Of a stretch of 64,000 nucleotides of DNA, positions 1 through 13,179 are shown one piece after another. Within the stretch, counting starts at the first letter, position 1, and every line of letters starts with the position of its first letter. The stretch lies in assembly GCA_945859605.1 (NCBI GenBank), contig OX243812.1, forward strand, positions 161,001 to 225,000, read 5' to 3'. The stretch comes from Lumbricus rubellus (taxonomy: Eukaryota > Annelida > Clitellata > Crassiclitellata > Lumbricidae). The translations under genes and the position numbers were made by a program. The notes under the pieces are model-generated. The model ran no database searches and was not told where the DNA came from. It saw nothing but the letters and a program-made list of their open reading frames with translations.

Positions 1-42
1 GTAATAATAATGCTATTAATAGGTTGCAATAATTATTATGTA

Positions 43-1710
43 CACCGTGGTTCAATAAAAAGTAAGCATACTCTTTTTCATATATATCTCTAATGCTTGA
101 TGATTAATCATATTAAAAATGTCCCTATATTATTTCGAAAATTGAACCAAGAATATGATTGCAGCATATCATGACATAAATTTGAACGGATAGAAAGATA
201 GGAATCTTTGAATTTCAGCTGCCGAAATTCAAGATTACAAACAATTTTGAAGAATTTTCTGTTGGATTTTGTTACGAAGTGCTTCAAACATGAAAACAGT
301 TTTTAATTTTTTGTGAAGATGATAGTATTGGTTGATTGGTTGATTATTTAAATAAAGAAGATGTTATGGGCTACAGGATTTAAATCTGAACTGTTCGGAG
401 GCCATAATGTGGGTCAAATAAAGTATGGTACACCCCCTTGTTAGCTTTTCGATGGTTCCCTGGCTCTGTGGGCTAGCACGGTTCTATTGAGAAATAAAAT
501 AACCTTCTGGGCTTTAGCTTTATGATAACAAGTAGTCAGTTAAAGATGTTGTCAATAGACTCCGTTAATTTTTACTCCAGGATCACTGAAGTACAAATGG
601 GAACGACCAAGCGTCGAAACCGCAACGAACGCTATTACAGACTTGCCGAAAAATTGAATTTCGGCAGATGAAGTTGAAAGATCCATATCTTTCTATCAGT
701 AAAAATTTATGACATAATTGATATGTTGGAATCATATTGTTGATTCAAATGTCTAAACATTGGAAAATTTTAGTATGATTAATCATCTGCAGGCATTAGA
801 TATATATATATATATATATATATATATCTGTGGATGTCGTCTAATCGTCTTTCTTTGAACTCTTCCAAAACCCAGTTGATTTGGTTTGGCACTCCTCAAC
901 AGCTTCAAAAACTTGACTACACACTGCTCACTCAAACTTTTCCTCACTTCAACTTCTCCTCCAGTGTTCGTGACCTAGGTGTCACCCTAGATAGTTCTCT
1001 TACCTTCACTGAGCACATTGCCAATCTTACTCGCTCTTCCTACTTCCAGCTAAGGCGTCTCAGGGCTATTCGCAAATCTGTCACATCTTCGATCTTTACC
1101 TCAATTGTTCATGCTTTTGTATGTTCTCGGATTGACTATTGTAATTCTGTCCTTATTGGTCTACCTAAGGTTCACCTAGCTCCTCTGCAATCTGTACTTA
1201 ATGCTGCTGCTAGGCTCATTGCCCGCCTTCCTCGATTCTCCCACATTTCTTCATTCATGACTGAACAACTTCACTGGCTTCCACTCTCGACCCGTATACA
1301 ATTTAAGGTCCTAATTTTGGTCATCAAGTCTCAAATGGGTCTTGCTCCGAAGTATCTGTGTGATCAGATACTTCGCCCCCTTTCTGCCACTTCGCTGCGT
1401 CCTCTTAGGTCCTCTGATCGGCTTGACCTTTTTGTCCCGCGAGTCAGGACCGCCATGGCCCAATCTAGATCATTTGCCTGCATTGGTCCCTCCCTATGGA
1501 ATGGGCTTCCCCCATCAGTTCGCTCTGCCATCCTCTCTGGTAGTGTATCCTCATCTTTCTCTCGTCTAAAAACTTGCCTTTTTTCTCGAAGTTGAACGCA
1601 CTGGGAGCGCTTCTGAAAGGCTCTTGCTGCAAGAGGCGCTTTATAAATTGTCAGATAAGATAAGATATATATGAAAAACATTTTGACTTACTTTTTATTG
1701 AACCATGGTG
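43..1710. mobile_element. Mariner-like inverted-repeat element, split by a LINE
   Basis: The ends mirror each other: CACCGTGGTTCAATAAAAAG at 43 and its complement at 1687-1710 with one mismatch. The mirror continues inward: the segment around 90-260 (TGATTAATCAT, GATAGAAAGATA, CTGCCGAAATTC) recurs reversed around 650-800. There is a TA next to the left end, while the right flank is CG, so the duplication is not clean. A second half-copy is at 3491. No transposase is visible between the arms; 300-640 holds only unclassified AT-rich sequence. Confidence 0.7.
834..1680 (+). mobile_element. 5'-truncated CR1/L2-type LINE: C-terminal end of reverse-transcriptase ORF and 3' tail
   Basis: An intact 253-residue frame (834-1595) begins just after the RT active-site region, with NSSKTQLIWFG, DLGVTLDSSLTF, SRIDYCNSVL, LHWLPLSTRIQFK and SLWNGLPPSVR. 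These are the ordered landmarks of the RT thumb/C-terminal region of CR1/L2/Rex-like non-LTR retrotransposons. A 3' UTR of about 60 bp, GGGAGCGCTTCTG...AAGAGGCGCTTTATAAA, follows and ends in an AGATA-type repeat (1650-1670). The element starts at a (TA)n tract and is 5'-truncated as expected from incomplete reverse transcription. The absence of stops suggests a young insertion. Confidence 0.88.
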
Positions 1711-1774
1711 CGTAATAATTTTCAGCTGGGTGTGGATGGTGTTTCTGATTGTGTTCGCTCCTCGTTTGATGCAG

Positions 1775-1860
1775 GTGCCTGCTGGACTATTCATCCCAAG
1801 CATGGCAATCGGTGCCATCACTGGACGACTTCTTGGAATGGGAGTGGAGCAGCTGGCTTA
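1775..1860 (+). CDS. CLCN3/4/5-like: CLC exon A: helix N with GLFIP motif (partial CDS, 5' part outside window)
   Basis: The exon begins after gatgcag and ends before gtaagt. It encodes [18 protein letters not shown] followed by [10 protein letters not shown] plus two bases of a tyrosine codon. GLFIP is the third conserved CLC signature (GxFxP), whose backbone lines the chloride path at the start of helix N. The 86-nt length leaves phase 2, which is completed by the C that opens the next exon. It lies only 65 bp after a mariner-like element carrying a LINE, so insertions have come close to the acceptor. The branch point and pyrimidine tract (tctgattgtgttcgctcctc) survive. Confidence 0.96.
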
Positions 1861-2208
1861 GTAAGTTCACATCTTGTCTTGCTTAGTGTGTGAAGATTTT
1901 CCAAAGTTTTATTTAAAACAAACAATTTGATTTCGAACAACAACGTAAGCCTAAGACTACTCAAAATATTCGACACTAAAGATCTACGCACTAGTCTACC
2001 TCAGTCCGTTGAGAATCGAATAATAGGGCCTACGTCTTTACTGTGTCCGTCGAGCCTCGAACTGACCTCCTCCCAGCCCTGAGTCACCTTCTTATATTCC
2101 ACACCAGCCAAACCCTCACTAGTTTAAACCGGTTCCTTCCCGCGTTTCCACCACCCACGCTTTCCGGCAGACCACCCTCATCGATCAATCATCGGTCATA
2201 GTCTAGGT
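1861..2208. other. Intron sequence, no feature recognised
   Basis: Moderately AT-rich sequence following the exon A donor. I see no coding similarity or repeat structure here up to the target duplication of the next MITE. Confidence 0.5.
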
Positions 2209-2961
2209 CAAGGGCGGATACAGAAACTTTGGACGGGGGGCCAAAAATTTCTTGACACCTTGGCTCTGGAGAAAAAAAAATCGCACCCACCAAAAAAGTT
2301 GATGACCTTTTTTTTTTTTAGTCACACGGCCAAATTTTCGGGAAAATCATACCATTTCATCCGCCCAAACAAGTTGATGACTTTTTTTTTTTAGTCATCC
2401 GGCCAAATTTTCCGGAAAATCATACCATTTCATCCGCCCAAACAAGTTGATGACTTTTTTTTTTAGTCATCCGGCCAAATTTTCCGGAAAATCATACCAT
2501 TTCATCCGCCCAAACAAGTTGATGACTTTTTTTTTTAGTCATCCGGCCAAATTTTCCGGAAAATCATACCATTTAATCCGCCAAAAGAGTTGATGACCTT
2601 TTTTTTTTAGTCATCCGGCCAAATTTTTCGGAAAATCATACCATTTAATCCGCCAAAAGAGTTGATGACCTTTTTTTTTTTAGTCATCCGGCCAAATTTT
2701 TCGGAAAATCATACCATTTAATCCGCCAAAAGAGTTGATGACCTTTTTTTTTTTAGTCATCCGGCCAAATTTTCCGGAAAATCATACCATTTAATCCGCC
2801 AAAAGAGTTGATGACCTTTTTTTTTTTAGTCATCCGGCCAAATTTTTCGGAAAATCATACCATTTCAGCAGCCACTGAAACCAAATGGGGGGGCCACGAT
2901 ACATGGGCATTTCTAAAATGGGGGGGCATGGCCGGATTGCCCCCCCCTGCATCCGCCCTTG
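2209..2961. mobile_element. hAT-type MITE with 8-bp target duplication and internal 72-bp tandem repeat
   Basis: Ends CAAGGGCGGATACAG and (reversed) CAAGGGCGGATGCAG are flanked on both sides by GTCTAGGT (2201-2208, 2962-2969). The interior from about 2290 to 2870 is eight copies of a roughly 72-bp unit built on GTTGATGAC-T(n)-AGTCATCCGGCCAAATTT. An 8-bp duplication is typical of hAT elements. No coding sequence is seen, so it is nonautonomous. A partial copy lies at 42247-42453. Confidence 0.88.
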
Positions 2962-3060
2962 GTCTAGGTCTATAGGGCAATCTACCGGTACCGGTGTCCT
3001 ACAAAAGTGCGTCTGTCATCAAGTGCACAAAGTGAACCGGCCTATATGCAGGTCACAGCC

Positions 3061-3240
3061 GATAATTATAGTCGCTATTTGTCACAAGTGCAGCTGACTA
3101 TTTCCGATAATTATAGTCGCTATTTGTCACAAGTGCAGCTGACTATTTCCGATAATTATAGTCGCTATTTGTCACAAGTGCAGCTGACTATTTCCGATAA
3201 TTATAGTCGCTATTTGTCACAAGTGCAGCTGACTATTTCT
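3061..3240. repeat. 45-bp minisatellite, four near-identical copies
   Basis: The unit begins GATAATTATAGTCGCTATTT and restarts at 3061, 3106, 3151 and 3196. As 45 is a multiple of three, a spurious open frame runs through it. From 3241 to 3490 I see nothing recognisable. Confidence 0.9.
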
Positions 3241-3490
3241 CGCCATGATTATTTTGCACGACGCAATGCCTTCAGTCGATAGAGGAGGCTCTCACCAATT
3301 TCTTCTCTAAGTGGCCAATCTCAAAACACTATTAATTATTATAATCTCTACTATTATAATTATAGGCCTATATCTTCGTCTACTAAAACCCCGAGTGACA
3401 AAATGCAAGAAGTGACAAAAGAGACGAACAATAAACGTGTAAATTAGAGTTTGCCAGAGGTTGCCGTCTATGAAGTAACCTAGTTATATA

Positions 3491-3720
3491 CACCGTGGTT
3501 CAAAAAAGTAAGCCAAATTGTTTTGCGTATATATCTAATACCCGATGACATATCAAGCCAAACTTTTCCAAATATTTAGAGAATTGGACCAAGAATATGA
3601 TTTCAAAATTTTATTAGATAGAGTTGAATGGATAAAAAGATATGAATCTTTCTACTTCATATGCCGAAATTTCAGTTTACAAGCTATTTTCTGTTAGATT
3701 CAATATTATATACATAGTTG
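3491..3720. mobile_element. Half-copy of the mariner-like element seen at 43-1710
   Basis: It starts TA|CACCGTGGTTCAAAAAAGTA and shares the internal words TTGGACCAAGAATATGATTT, GATAAAAAGATATGAATCTTT and ATGCCGAAATTTC with the left arm at 43-260. No matching right end was found, so it is truncated near 3720, where AT-rich simple sequence begins. Confidence 0.6.
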
Positions 3721-3847
3721 CATATTATGTACAATTTTAAACAGGAGGAAAACAACTGTTTAATGTGTAACACAACGTACACATCAATTATATATATAAT
3801 TATACATATAAAATTATATACATTATATATATATATATATATACCTA

Positions 3848-3940
3848 TCGCGGCTGGTTTATGCGGTCCAGGTATCTTAACATTATTGACCGGTCCTGGA
3901 TATACACGTCCTCGTGAGATGGGTTCGAATCCTACTCGAT
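3848..3940 (+). repeat. Possible tRNA-derived SINE head at the left edge of the array
   Basis: CTGGTTTATGCGG resembles a Pol III A-box and ATGGGTTCGAATCCTAC is a good B-box and T-arm. Only the first unit keeps the A-box side, since other units join the MITE at this point. The spacing of about 70 bp is long for a tRNA, so the call is weak. Confidence 0.35.
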
Positions 3941-4784
3941 ATATAGGTCCCCCAAACTTCAGCTGGAATCAGATCTATATACATTCATTAAGATGTAGTG
4001 AAAAAAAGAGAATTGCAATAAAGCGTAAAAATTTTTGTGTTTCCGGTAACCCGACCGTCCCATTTTTACGGCCGCGACTCAAATATTTATGTGAAAAATT
4101 TATTTAGAAAAATTAAATTAAAAAAAAATTATTTAAATTGTTTTTAACATTTGTATTGTAAGTAACATAAAAGACGTCAACAAAATGAAATTAATAGGGC
4201 TGTTTCTAGATCAGTTTTAGATGCAGACCGTCGGGAAATAGGCAGTTTATACTTGCTTTAGAACATGGGCGCCCGCAGAAATTTTTGCAGGAGGAGGCAA
4301 AACACGATGGTCAACGTTAAAAAAATTTTTGCAGAAGGGCAACAAATGCAAAGCGCGAAGTTAAGAACATGCAAGGGTATTTTTCACAGAGGTTTCTTGA
4401 TGTAATTTTTTTATTGACCGGTCCTGGATATACACGTCCTCGTGAGATGGGTTCGAATCCTACTCGATATATAGGTCCCCCAAACTTCAGCTGGAATCAG
4501 ATCTATATACATTCATTAAGATGTAGTGAAAAAAAGAGAATTGCAATAAAGCGTAAAAAAATTTGTGTTTCCGGTAACCCGACCGTCCCATTTTTACGGC
4601 CGCGACTCAAATATTTATGTAAAAAAATTTATTTAAAAAAAATTAAATTAAAAAAAATTATTTAAATTTTTTTTAACATTTGTATTGTAAGTAACATAAA
4701 AGACGTCAACAAAATGAAATTATTAGGGCTGTTTCTAGATCAGTTTTAGATGCAGACCGTCGGGAAATAGGCAGTTTATACTTG

Positions 4785-6476
4785 CAGGGCCGGATTAACC
4801 AGTATGCCATGTCTGCCATGGCGGCGGGCCCCCCGTCGTCAGGGGGCCCCCCGTGCGAGAACAACAAGAATTTTTAATGTGCATTTTCCCATTTATTCAA
4901 CTTCACTTAAAGGGCAGTGTATAGATTTAGTCTATGTCAATTATTGCTGATTGATTTTTACGAGCGAACAATGCACTGCGGGGCCCCTATAACTCTTAGA
5001 GTATACCGGTATAAGATCCCTGGCATAATTATAATTGTATTGACGAAAGTAAACGATGCCAAAAACAAAATATTTCAACTTTCCAATGTTCAAAAGAGGC
5101 GAATAGCAAAAAGAACCCTCTGGTTGGAAAAGAAATTTCCATGTTCCAAAACCGGATTTTTTCATAAACTCCAGATTGGTCAAATTAAGGAATGGGATGG
5201 GTCCCAGGGTCGGTATGTTCAATGGCATATAGTTAGGCTCTAAGCCTCTAACCGCTATGCACTGAAAGAAGTATAGGCCTATATCTAAATTAAGAACCTA
5301 AAATTTGTGAGTCTGGCGTCTTAAAGGTTACAACGCATATTTCTGCTATTTAGATACTGTTTCTTTCAATGACATTCTTGACCAGTTTTCCACCGCCATT
5401 AGCAGAAAAATGCGAACCATAGCATGGGCCCTCGCCAAGGAGGTAGCGTAGGCAGAGACTTGGCATTGGCTTTTTGGGGGTGGGGTGGGGGTGAGCGAGC
5501 AACCGGTGGACGATCGCCGAGGAGCGAAGCGCCAAGCAGCGGAGGGGCATGGGTGGGAACATCACCTCCCCATTTTTGAACTGTTTTAAATTTCCACACT
5601 GCAATAGTAGCATTAATATTTAGGCTGCCATGTTAAAGACATTTCTCATCATTTCAGGGTTCATAGTCGTGGTTTAAGGCCTGAAAAGCGTCTCCTTCTA
5701 TTGTTTACATTTTTTAATTTCTACACTTCAATGGTACAATTTTAAGCTGTCACCTCAACTAAATTTGCTGGAAGACTTCTATAAATGCCCCCATTGTCCA
5801 CATGTTAAAATTCCATACTATGATTGTTGCAATATAGGCTGTAGGCCTAATCTTAATATGATTGCTCATTTTCAATGCTGATGGTCATGGACCTCAGAGT
5901 GTCTTCTCCTAATTGCCTACATTTTTTCACACTGTAACCGTAGCTTACTAAGCTGTCATCTTGATAAAATACCCATTGTGCCATTGACATGGTTTAAGAG
6001 TGAAGACTTCAATGAATGTTCCACCTACAATTGTTTGAATTTTTATTTGAACACTGTGATGGTAGCATTTTAAGCTGTCATCATAAAGAAATTGCTCAGT
6101 GGATAACATTGGAGAAATTCTTATATTTATGAAATATTGCATGAGGATGTAAGCATCTCTGTCTCCACAAATATTGGGACCGTCTCCTGCCCTCCTTATA
6201 GGCCTCCGCGTTGCCAACGTCAGTATCATAGGATTTAAACCGCTTAACTGACATAGCTTATGTACATACTGCATTGAAGTTTATAAAGTGTCATTTACAA
6301 AAATATTCAGGTATTTCAATAAGCTATATAGGCCTAGTCTACATATAGAAAAGTTTGATTTATAGGCATGCATAAACACGCGGGACTGTGGAAGTATGGT
6401 CTCGGAAGGTATACGGGTCGATTAGGGGCCCCCTTGGAATATGGCGGCGGGCCCCCGAGGGCTTAATCCGGGCCTG
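4785..6476 (+). mobile_element. hAT-type nonautonomous element, array copy 1
   Basis: It starts CAGGGCCGGATTAACCAGTA and ends with the complement of CAGGCCCGGATTAAGCCCTC. The left target duplicate is TATACTTG; the right one has changed to TATACAG. The interior contains a GGGCCCCCC-rich left flank, an unclassified 5.0-5.3 kb stretch and a degenerate minisatellite on the theme TTTCCACACTGCAATGGTAGC (about 5580-6100). No transposase frame is recognisable. At 1692 bp it is a few bases shorter than the other copies. Confidence 0.9.
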
Positions 6477-7013
6477 TATACAGCTTTAGAACATGGGCGC
6501 CCGCAGAAATTTTTGCAGAAGGAGGCAAAACACGATGGTCAACGTTAAAAAAAATTTTGCAGAAGGGCAACAAATGCAAAGCGCGAAGTTAAGAACATGC
6601 AAGGGTATTTTTCACAGAGGTTTCTTGATGTAATTTTTTTATTGACCGGTCCTGGATATACACGTCCTCGTGAGATGGGTTCGAATCCTACTCGATATAT
6701 AGGTCCCCCAAACTTCAGCTGGAATCAGATCTATATACATTCGTTAAGATGTAGTGAAAAAAAGAGAATTGCAATAAAGCGTTAAAAAAATTTGTGTTTC
6801 CGGTAACCCGACCGTCCCATTTTTACGGCCGCGACTCAAATATTTATGTAAAAAAATTTATTTAAAAAAAAATTAAATTAAAAAAATTATTTAAATTTTT
6901 TTTAACATTTGTATTGTAAGTAACATAAAAGACGTCAACAAAATGAAATTATTAGGGCTGTTTCTAGATCAGTTTTAGATGCAGACCGTCGGGAAATAGG
7001 CAGTTTATACTTG

Positions 7014-8710
7014 CAGGGCCGGATTAACCAGTATGCCATGTCTGCCATGGCGGCGGGCCCCCCGTCGTCAGGGGGCCCCCCGTGCGAGAACAACAAGAAT
7101 TTTTAATGTGCATTTTCCCATTTATTCAACTTCACTTAAAGGGCAGTGTATAGATTTAGTCTATGTCAATTATTGCTGATTGATTTTTACGAGCGAACAA
7201 TGCACTGCGGGGCCCCTATAACTCTTAGAGTATACCGGTATAAGATCCCTGGCATAATTATAATTGTATTGACGAAAGTAAACGATGCCAAAAACAAAAT
7301 ATTTCAACTTTCCAATGTTCAAAAGAGGCGAATAGCAAAAAGAACCCTCTGGTTGGAAAAGAAATTTCCATGTTCCAAAACCGGATTTTTTCATAAACTC
7401 CAGATTGGTCAAATTAAGGAATGGGATGGGTCCCAGGGTCGGTATGTTCAATGGCATATAGTTAGGCTCTAAGCCTCTAACCGCTATGCACTGAAAGAAG
7501 TAGGCTATAGGCCTATATCTAAATTAAGAACCTAAAATTTGTGAGTCTGGCGTCTTAAAGGTTACAACGCATATTTCTGCTATTTAGATACTGTTTCTTT
7601 CAATGACATTCTTGACCAGTTTTCCACCGCCATTAGCAGAAAAATGCGAACCATAGCATGGGCCCTCGCCAAGGAGGTAGCGTAGGCAGAGACTTGGCAT
7701 TGGCTTTTTGGGGGTGGGGTGGGGGTGAGCGAGCAACCGGTGGACGATCGCCGAGGAGCGAAGCGCCAAGCAGCGGAGGGGCATGGGTGGGAACATCACC
7801 TCCCCATTTTTGAACTGTTTTAAATTTCCACACTGCAACAGTAGCATTAATATTTAGGCTGCCATGTTAAAGACATTTCTCATCATTTCAGGGTTCATAG
7901 TCGTGGTTTAAGGCCTGAAAAGCGTCTCCTTCTATTGTTTACATTTTTTAATTTCTACACTTTAATGGTACAATTTTAAGCTGTCACCTCAACTAAATTT
8001 GCTGGAAGACTTCTATAAATGCCCCCATTGTCCACATGTTAAAATTCCATACTATGATTGTTGCAATATAGGCTGTAGGCCTAATCTTAATATGATTGCT
8101 CATTTTCAATGCTGATGGTCATGGACCTCAGAGTGTCTTCTCCTAATTGCCTACATTTTTTCACACTGTAACCGTAGCTTACTAAGCTGTCATCTTGATA
8201 AAATACCCATTGTGCCATTGACATGGTTTAAGAGTGAAGACTTCAATGAATGTTCCACCTACAATTGTTTGAATTTTTATTTGAACACTGTGATGGTAGC
8301 ATTTTAAGCTGTCATCATAAAGAAATTGCTCAGTGGATAACATTGGAGAAATTCTTATATTTATGAAATATTGCATGAGGATGTAAGCATCTCTGTCTCC
8401 ACAAATATTGGGACCGTCTCCTGCCCTCCTTATAGGCCTCCGCGTTGCCAACGTCAGTATCATAGGATTTAAACCGCTTAACTGACATAGCTTATGTACA
8501 TACTGCATTGAAGTTTATAAAGTGTCATTTACAAAAATATTCAGGTATTTCAATAAGCTATATAGGCCTAGTCTACATATAGAAAAGTTTGATTTATAGG
8601 CATGCATAAACACGCGGGACTGTGGAAGTATGGTCTCGGAAGGTATACGGGTCGATTAGGGGCCCCCTTGGAATATGGCGGCGGGCCCCCGAGGGCTTAA
8701 TCCGGGCCTG
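7014..8710 (+). mobile_element. hAT-type nonautonomous element, array copy 2
   Basis: Same ends and interior as copy 1, with an intact TATACTTG on both sides. It differs from copy 1 by a GCTATAG insertion near 7504 shared with copies 3 and 4, and by scattered single bases. It was copied as part of the array unit and is not an independent insertion. Confidence 0.9.
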
Positions 8711-9248
8711 TATACTTGCTTTAGAACATGGGCGCCCGCAGAAATTTTTGCATGAGGAGGCAAAACACGATGGTCAACGTTAAAAAAATTTTGCAGAAGG
8801 GCAACAAATGCAAAGCGCGAAGTTAAGAACATGCAAGGGTATTTTTCACAGAGGTTTCTTGATGTAATTTTTTTATTGACCGGTCCTGGATATACACGTC
8901 CTCGTGAGATGGGTTCGAATCCTACTCGATATATAGGTCCCCCAAACTTCAGCTGGAATCAGATCTATATACATTCGTTAAGATGTAGTGAAAAAAAGAG
9001 AATTGCAATAAAGCGTAAAAAAAATTTGTGTTTCCGGTAACCCGACCGTCCCATTTTTACGGCCGCGACTCAAATATTTATGTAAAAAAAATTATTTAAA
9101 AAAAATTAAATTAAAAAAAATAATTTAAATTTTTTTTAACATTTGTATTGTAAGTAACATAAAAGACGTCAACAAAATGAAATTATTAGGGCTGTTTCTA
9201 GATCAGTTTTAGATGCAGACCGTCGGGGAAATAGGCAGTTTATACTTG

Positions 9249-10945
9249 CAGGGCCGGATTAACCAGTATGCCATGTCTGCCATGGCGGCGGGCCCCCCGT
9301 CGTCAGGGGGCCCCCCGTGCGAGAACAACAAGAATTTTTAATGTGCATTTTCCCATTTATTCAACTTCACTTAAAGGGCAGTGTATAGATTTAGTCTATG
9401 TCAATTATTGCTGATTGATTTTTACGAGCGAACAATGCACTGCGGGGCCCCTATAACTCTTAGAGTATACCGGTATAAGATCCCTGGCATAATTATAATT
9501 GTATTGACGAAAGTAAACGATGCCAAAAACAAAATATTTCAACTTTCCAATGTTCAAAAGAGGCGAATAGCAAAAAGAACCCTCTGGTTGGAAAAGAAAT
9601 TTCCATGTTCCAAAACCGGATTTTTTCATAAACTCCAGATTGGTCAAATTAAGGAATGGGATGGGTCCCAGGGTCGGTATGTTCAATGGCATATAGTTAG
9701 GCTCTAAGCCTCTAACCGCTATGCACTGAAAGAAGTAGGCTATAGGCCTATATCTAAATTAAGAACCTAAAATTTGTGAGTCTGGCGTCTTAAAGGTTAC
9801 AACGCATATTTCTGCTATTTAGATACTGTTTCTTTCAATGACATTCTTGACCAGTTTTCCACCGCCATTAGCAGAAAAATGCGAACCATAGCATGGGCCC
9901 TCGCCAAGGAGGTAGCGTAGGCAGAGACTTGGCATTGGCTTTTTGGGGGTGGGGTGGGGGTGAGCGAGCAACCGGTGGACGATCGCCGAGGAGCGAAGCG
10001 CCAAGCAGCGGAGGGGCATGGGTGGGAACATCACCTCCCCATTTTTGAACTGTTTTAAATTTCCACACTGCAACAGTAGCATTAATATTTAGGCTGCCAT
10101 GTTAAAGACATTTCTCATCATTTCAGGGTTCATAGTCGTGGTTTAAGGCCTGAAAAGCGTCTCCTTCTATTGTTTACATTTTTTAATTTCTACACTTTAA
10201 TGGTACAATTTTAAGCTGTCACCTCAACTAAATTTGCTGGAAGACTTCTATAAATGCCCCCATTGTCCACATGTTAAAATTCCATACTATGATTGTTGCA
10301 ATATAGGCTGTAGGCCTAATCTTAATATGATTGCTCATTTTCAATGCTGATGGTCATGGACCTCAGAGTGTCTTCTCCTAATTGCCTACATTTTTTCACA
10401 CTGTAACCGTAGCTTACTAAGCTGTCATCTTGATAAAATACCCATTGTGCCATTGACATGGTTTAAGAGTGAAGACTTCAATGAATGTTCCACCTACAAT
10501 TGTTTGAATTTTTATTTGAACACTGTGATGGTAGCATTTTAAGCTGTCATCATAAAGACATTGCTCAGTGGATAACATTGGAGAAATTCTTATATTTATG
10601 AAATATTGCATGAGGATGTAAGCATCTCTGTCTCCACAAATATTGGGACCGTCTCCTGCCCTCCTTATAGGCCTCCGCGTTGCCAACGTCAGTATCATAG
10701 GATTTAAACCGCTTAACTGACATAGCTTATGTACATACTGCATTGAAGTTTATAAAGTGTCATTTACAAAAATATTCAGGTATTTCAATAAGCTATATAG
10801 GCCTAGTCTACATATAGAAAAGTTTGATTTATAGGCATGCATAAACACGCGGGACTGTGGAAGTATGGTCTCGGAAGGTATACGGGTCGATTAGGGGCCC
10901 CCTTGGAATATGGCGGCGGGCCCCCGAGGGCTTAATCCGGGCCTG
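9249..10945 (+). mobile_element. hAT-type nonautonomous element, array copy 3
   Basis: Same ends and TATACTTG duplication as copy 2. It carries a private A-to-C type change near 10559 (AAAGACATTGC instead of AAAGAAATTGC) and an extra G just outside the left end (CGGGGAAATAGG near 9224). Confidence 0.9.
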
Positions 10946-11482
10946 TATACTTGCTTTAGAACATGGGCGCCCGCAGAAATTTTTGCATGAGGAGGCAAAA
11001 CACGATGGTCAACGTTAAAAAAATTTTGCAGAAGGGCAACAAATGCAAAGCGCGAAGTTAAGAACATGCAAGGGTATTTTTCACAGAGGTTTCTTGATGT
11101 AATTTTTTTATTGACCGGTCCTGGATATACACGTCCTCGTGAGATGGGTTCGAATCCTACTCGATATATAGGTCCCCCAAACTTCAGCTGGAATCAGATC
11201 TATATACATTCGTTAAGATGTAGTGAAAAAAAGAGAATTGCAATAAAGCGTAAAAAAAATTTGTGTTTCCGGTAACCCGACCGTCCCATTTTTACGGCCG
11301 CGACTCAAATATTTATGTAAAAAAAATTATTTAAAAAAAATTAAATTAAAAAAAATAATTTAAATTTTTTTTAACATTTGTATTGTAAGTAACATAAAAG
11401 ACGTCAACAAAATGAAATTATTAGGGCTGTTTCTAGATCAGTTTTAGATGCAGACCGTCGGGAAATAGGCAGTTTATACTTG

Positions 11483-13179
11483 CAGGGCCGGATTAACCAG
11501 TATGCCATGTCTGCCATGGCGGCGGGCCCCCCGTCGTCAGGGGGCCCCCCGTGCGAGAACAACAAGAATTTTTAATGTGCATTTTCCCATTAATTCAACT
11601 TCACTTAAAGGGCAGTGTATAGATTTAGTCTATGTCAATTATTGCTGATTGATTTTTACGAGCGAACAATGCACTGCGGGGCCCCTATAACTCTTAGAGT
11701 ATACCGGTATAAGATCCCTGGCATAATTATAATTGTATTGACGAAAGTAAACGATGCCAAAAACAAAATATTTCAACTTTCCAATGTTCAAAAGAGGCGA
11801 ATAGCAAAAAGAACCCTCTGGTTGGAAAAGAAATTTCCATGTTCCAAAACCGGATTTTTTCATAAACTCCAGATTGGTCAAATTAAGGAATGGGATGGGT
11901 CCCAGGGTCGGTATGTTCAATGGCATATAGTTAGGCTCTAAGCCTCTAACCGCTATGCACTGAAAGAAGTAGGCTATAGGCCTATATCTAAATTAAGAAC
12001 CTAAAATTTGTGAGTCTGGCGTCTTAAAGGTTACAACGCATATTTCTGCTATTTAGATACTGTTTCTTTCAATGACATTCTTGACCAGTTTTCCACCGCC
12101 ATTAGCAGAAAAATGCGAACCATAGCATGGGCCCTCGCCAAGGAGGTAGCGTAGGCAGAGACTTGGCATTGGCTTTTTGGGGGTGGGGTGGGGGTGAGCG
12201 AGCAACCGGTGGACGATCGCCGAGGAGCGAAGCGCCAAGCAGCGGAGGGGCATGGGTGGGAACATCACCTCCCCATTTTTGAACTGTTTTAAATTTCCAC
12301 ACTGCAACAGTAGCATTAATATTTAGGCTGCCATGTTAAAGACATTTCTCATCATTTCAGGGTTCATAGTCGTGGTTTAAGGCCTGAAAAGCGTCTCCTT
12401 CTATTGTTTACATTTTTTAATTTCTACACTTTAATGGTACAATTTTAAGCTGTCACCTCAACTAAATTTGCTGGAAGACTTCTATAAATGCCCCCATTGT
12501 CCACATGTTAAAATTCCATACTATGATTGTTGCAATATAGGCTGTAGGCCTAATCTTAATATGATTGCTCATTTTCAATGCTGATGGTCATGGACCTCAG
12601 AGTGTCTTCTCCTAATTGCCTACATTTTTTCACACTGTAACCGTAGCTTACTAAGCTGTCATCTTGATAAAATACCCATTGTGCCATTGACATGGTTTAA
12701 GAGTGAAGACTTCAATGAATGTTCCACCTACAATTGTTTGAATTTTTATTTGAACACTGTGATGGTAGCATTTTAAGCTGTCATCATAAAGAAATTGCTC
12801 AGTGGATAACATTGGAGAAATTCTTATATTTATGAAATATTGCATGAGGATGTAAGCATCTCTGTCTCCACAAATATTGGGACCGTCTCCTGCCCTCCTT
12901 ATAGGCCTCCGCGTTGCCAACGTCAGTATCATAGGATTTAAACCGCTTAACTGACATAGCTTATGTACATACTGCATTGAAGTTTATAAAGTGTCATTTA
13001 CAAAAATATTCAGGTATTTCAATAAGCTATATAGGCCTAGTCTACATATAGAAAAGTTTGATTTATAGGCATGCATAAACACGCGGGACTGTGGAAGTAT
13101 GGTCTCGGAAGGTATACGGGTCGATTAGGGGCCCCCTTGGAATATGGCGGCGGGCCCCCGAGGGCTTAATCCGGGCCTG
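11483..13179 (+). mobile_element. hAT-type nonautonomous element, array copy 4
   Basis: Same ends and TATACTTG duplication as copies 2 and 3. It has a private T-to-A change (CCCATTAATTC near 11590). After it the array continues for one unit without the insertion. Confidence 0.9.

Noticed and set aside
3890..3940. A tRNA gene based on GGGTTCGAATCCTAC
   Set aside because: No complete cloverleaf can be drawn, the A-box distance is wrong, and the copies lie in a repeat array.
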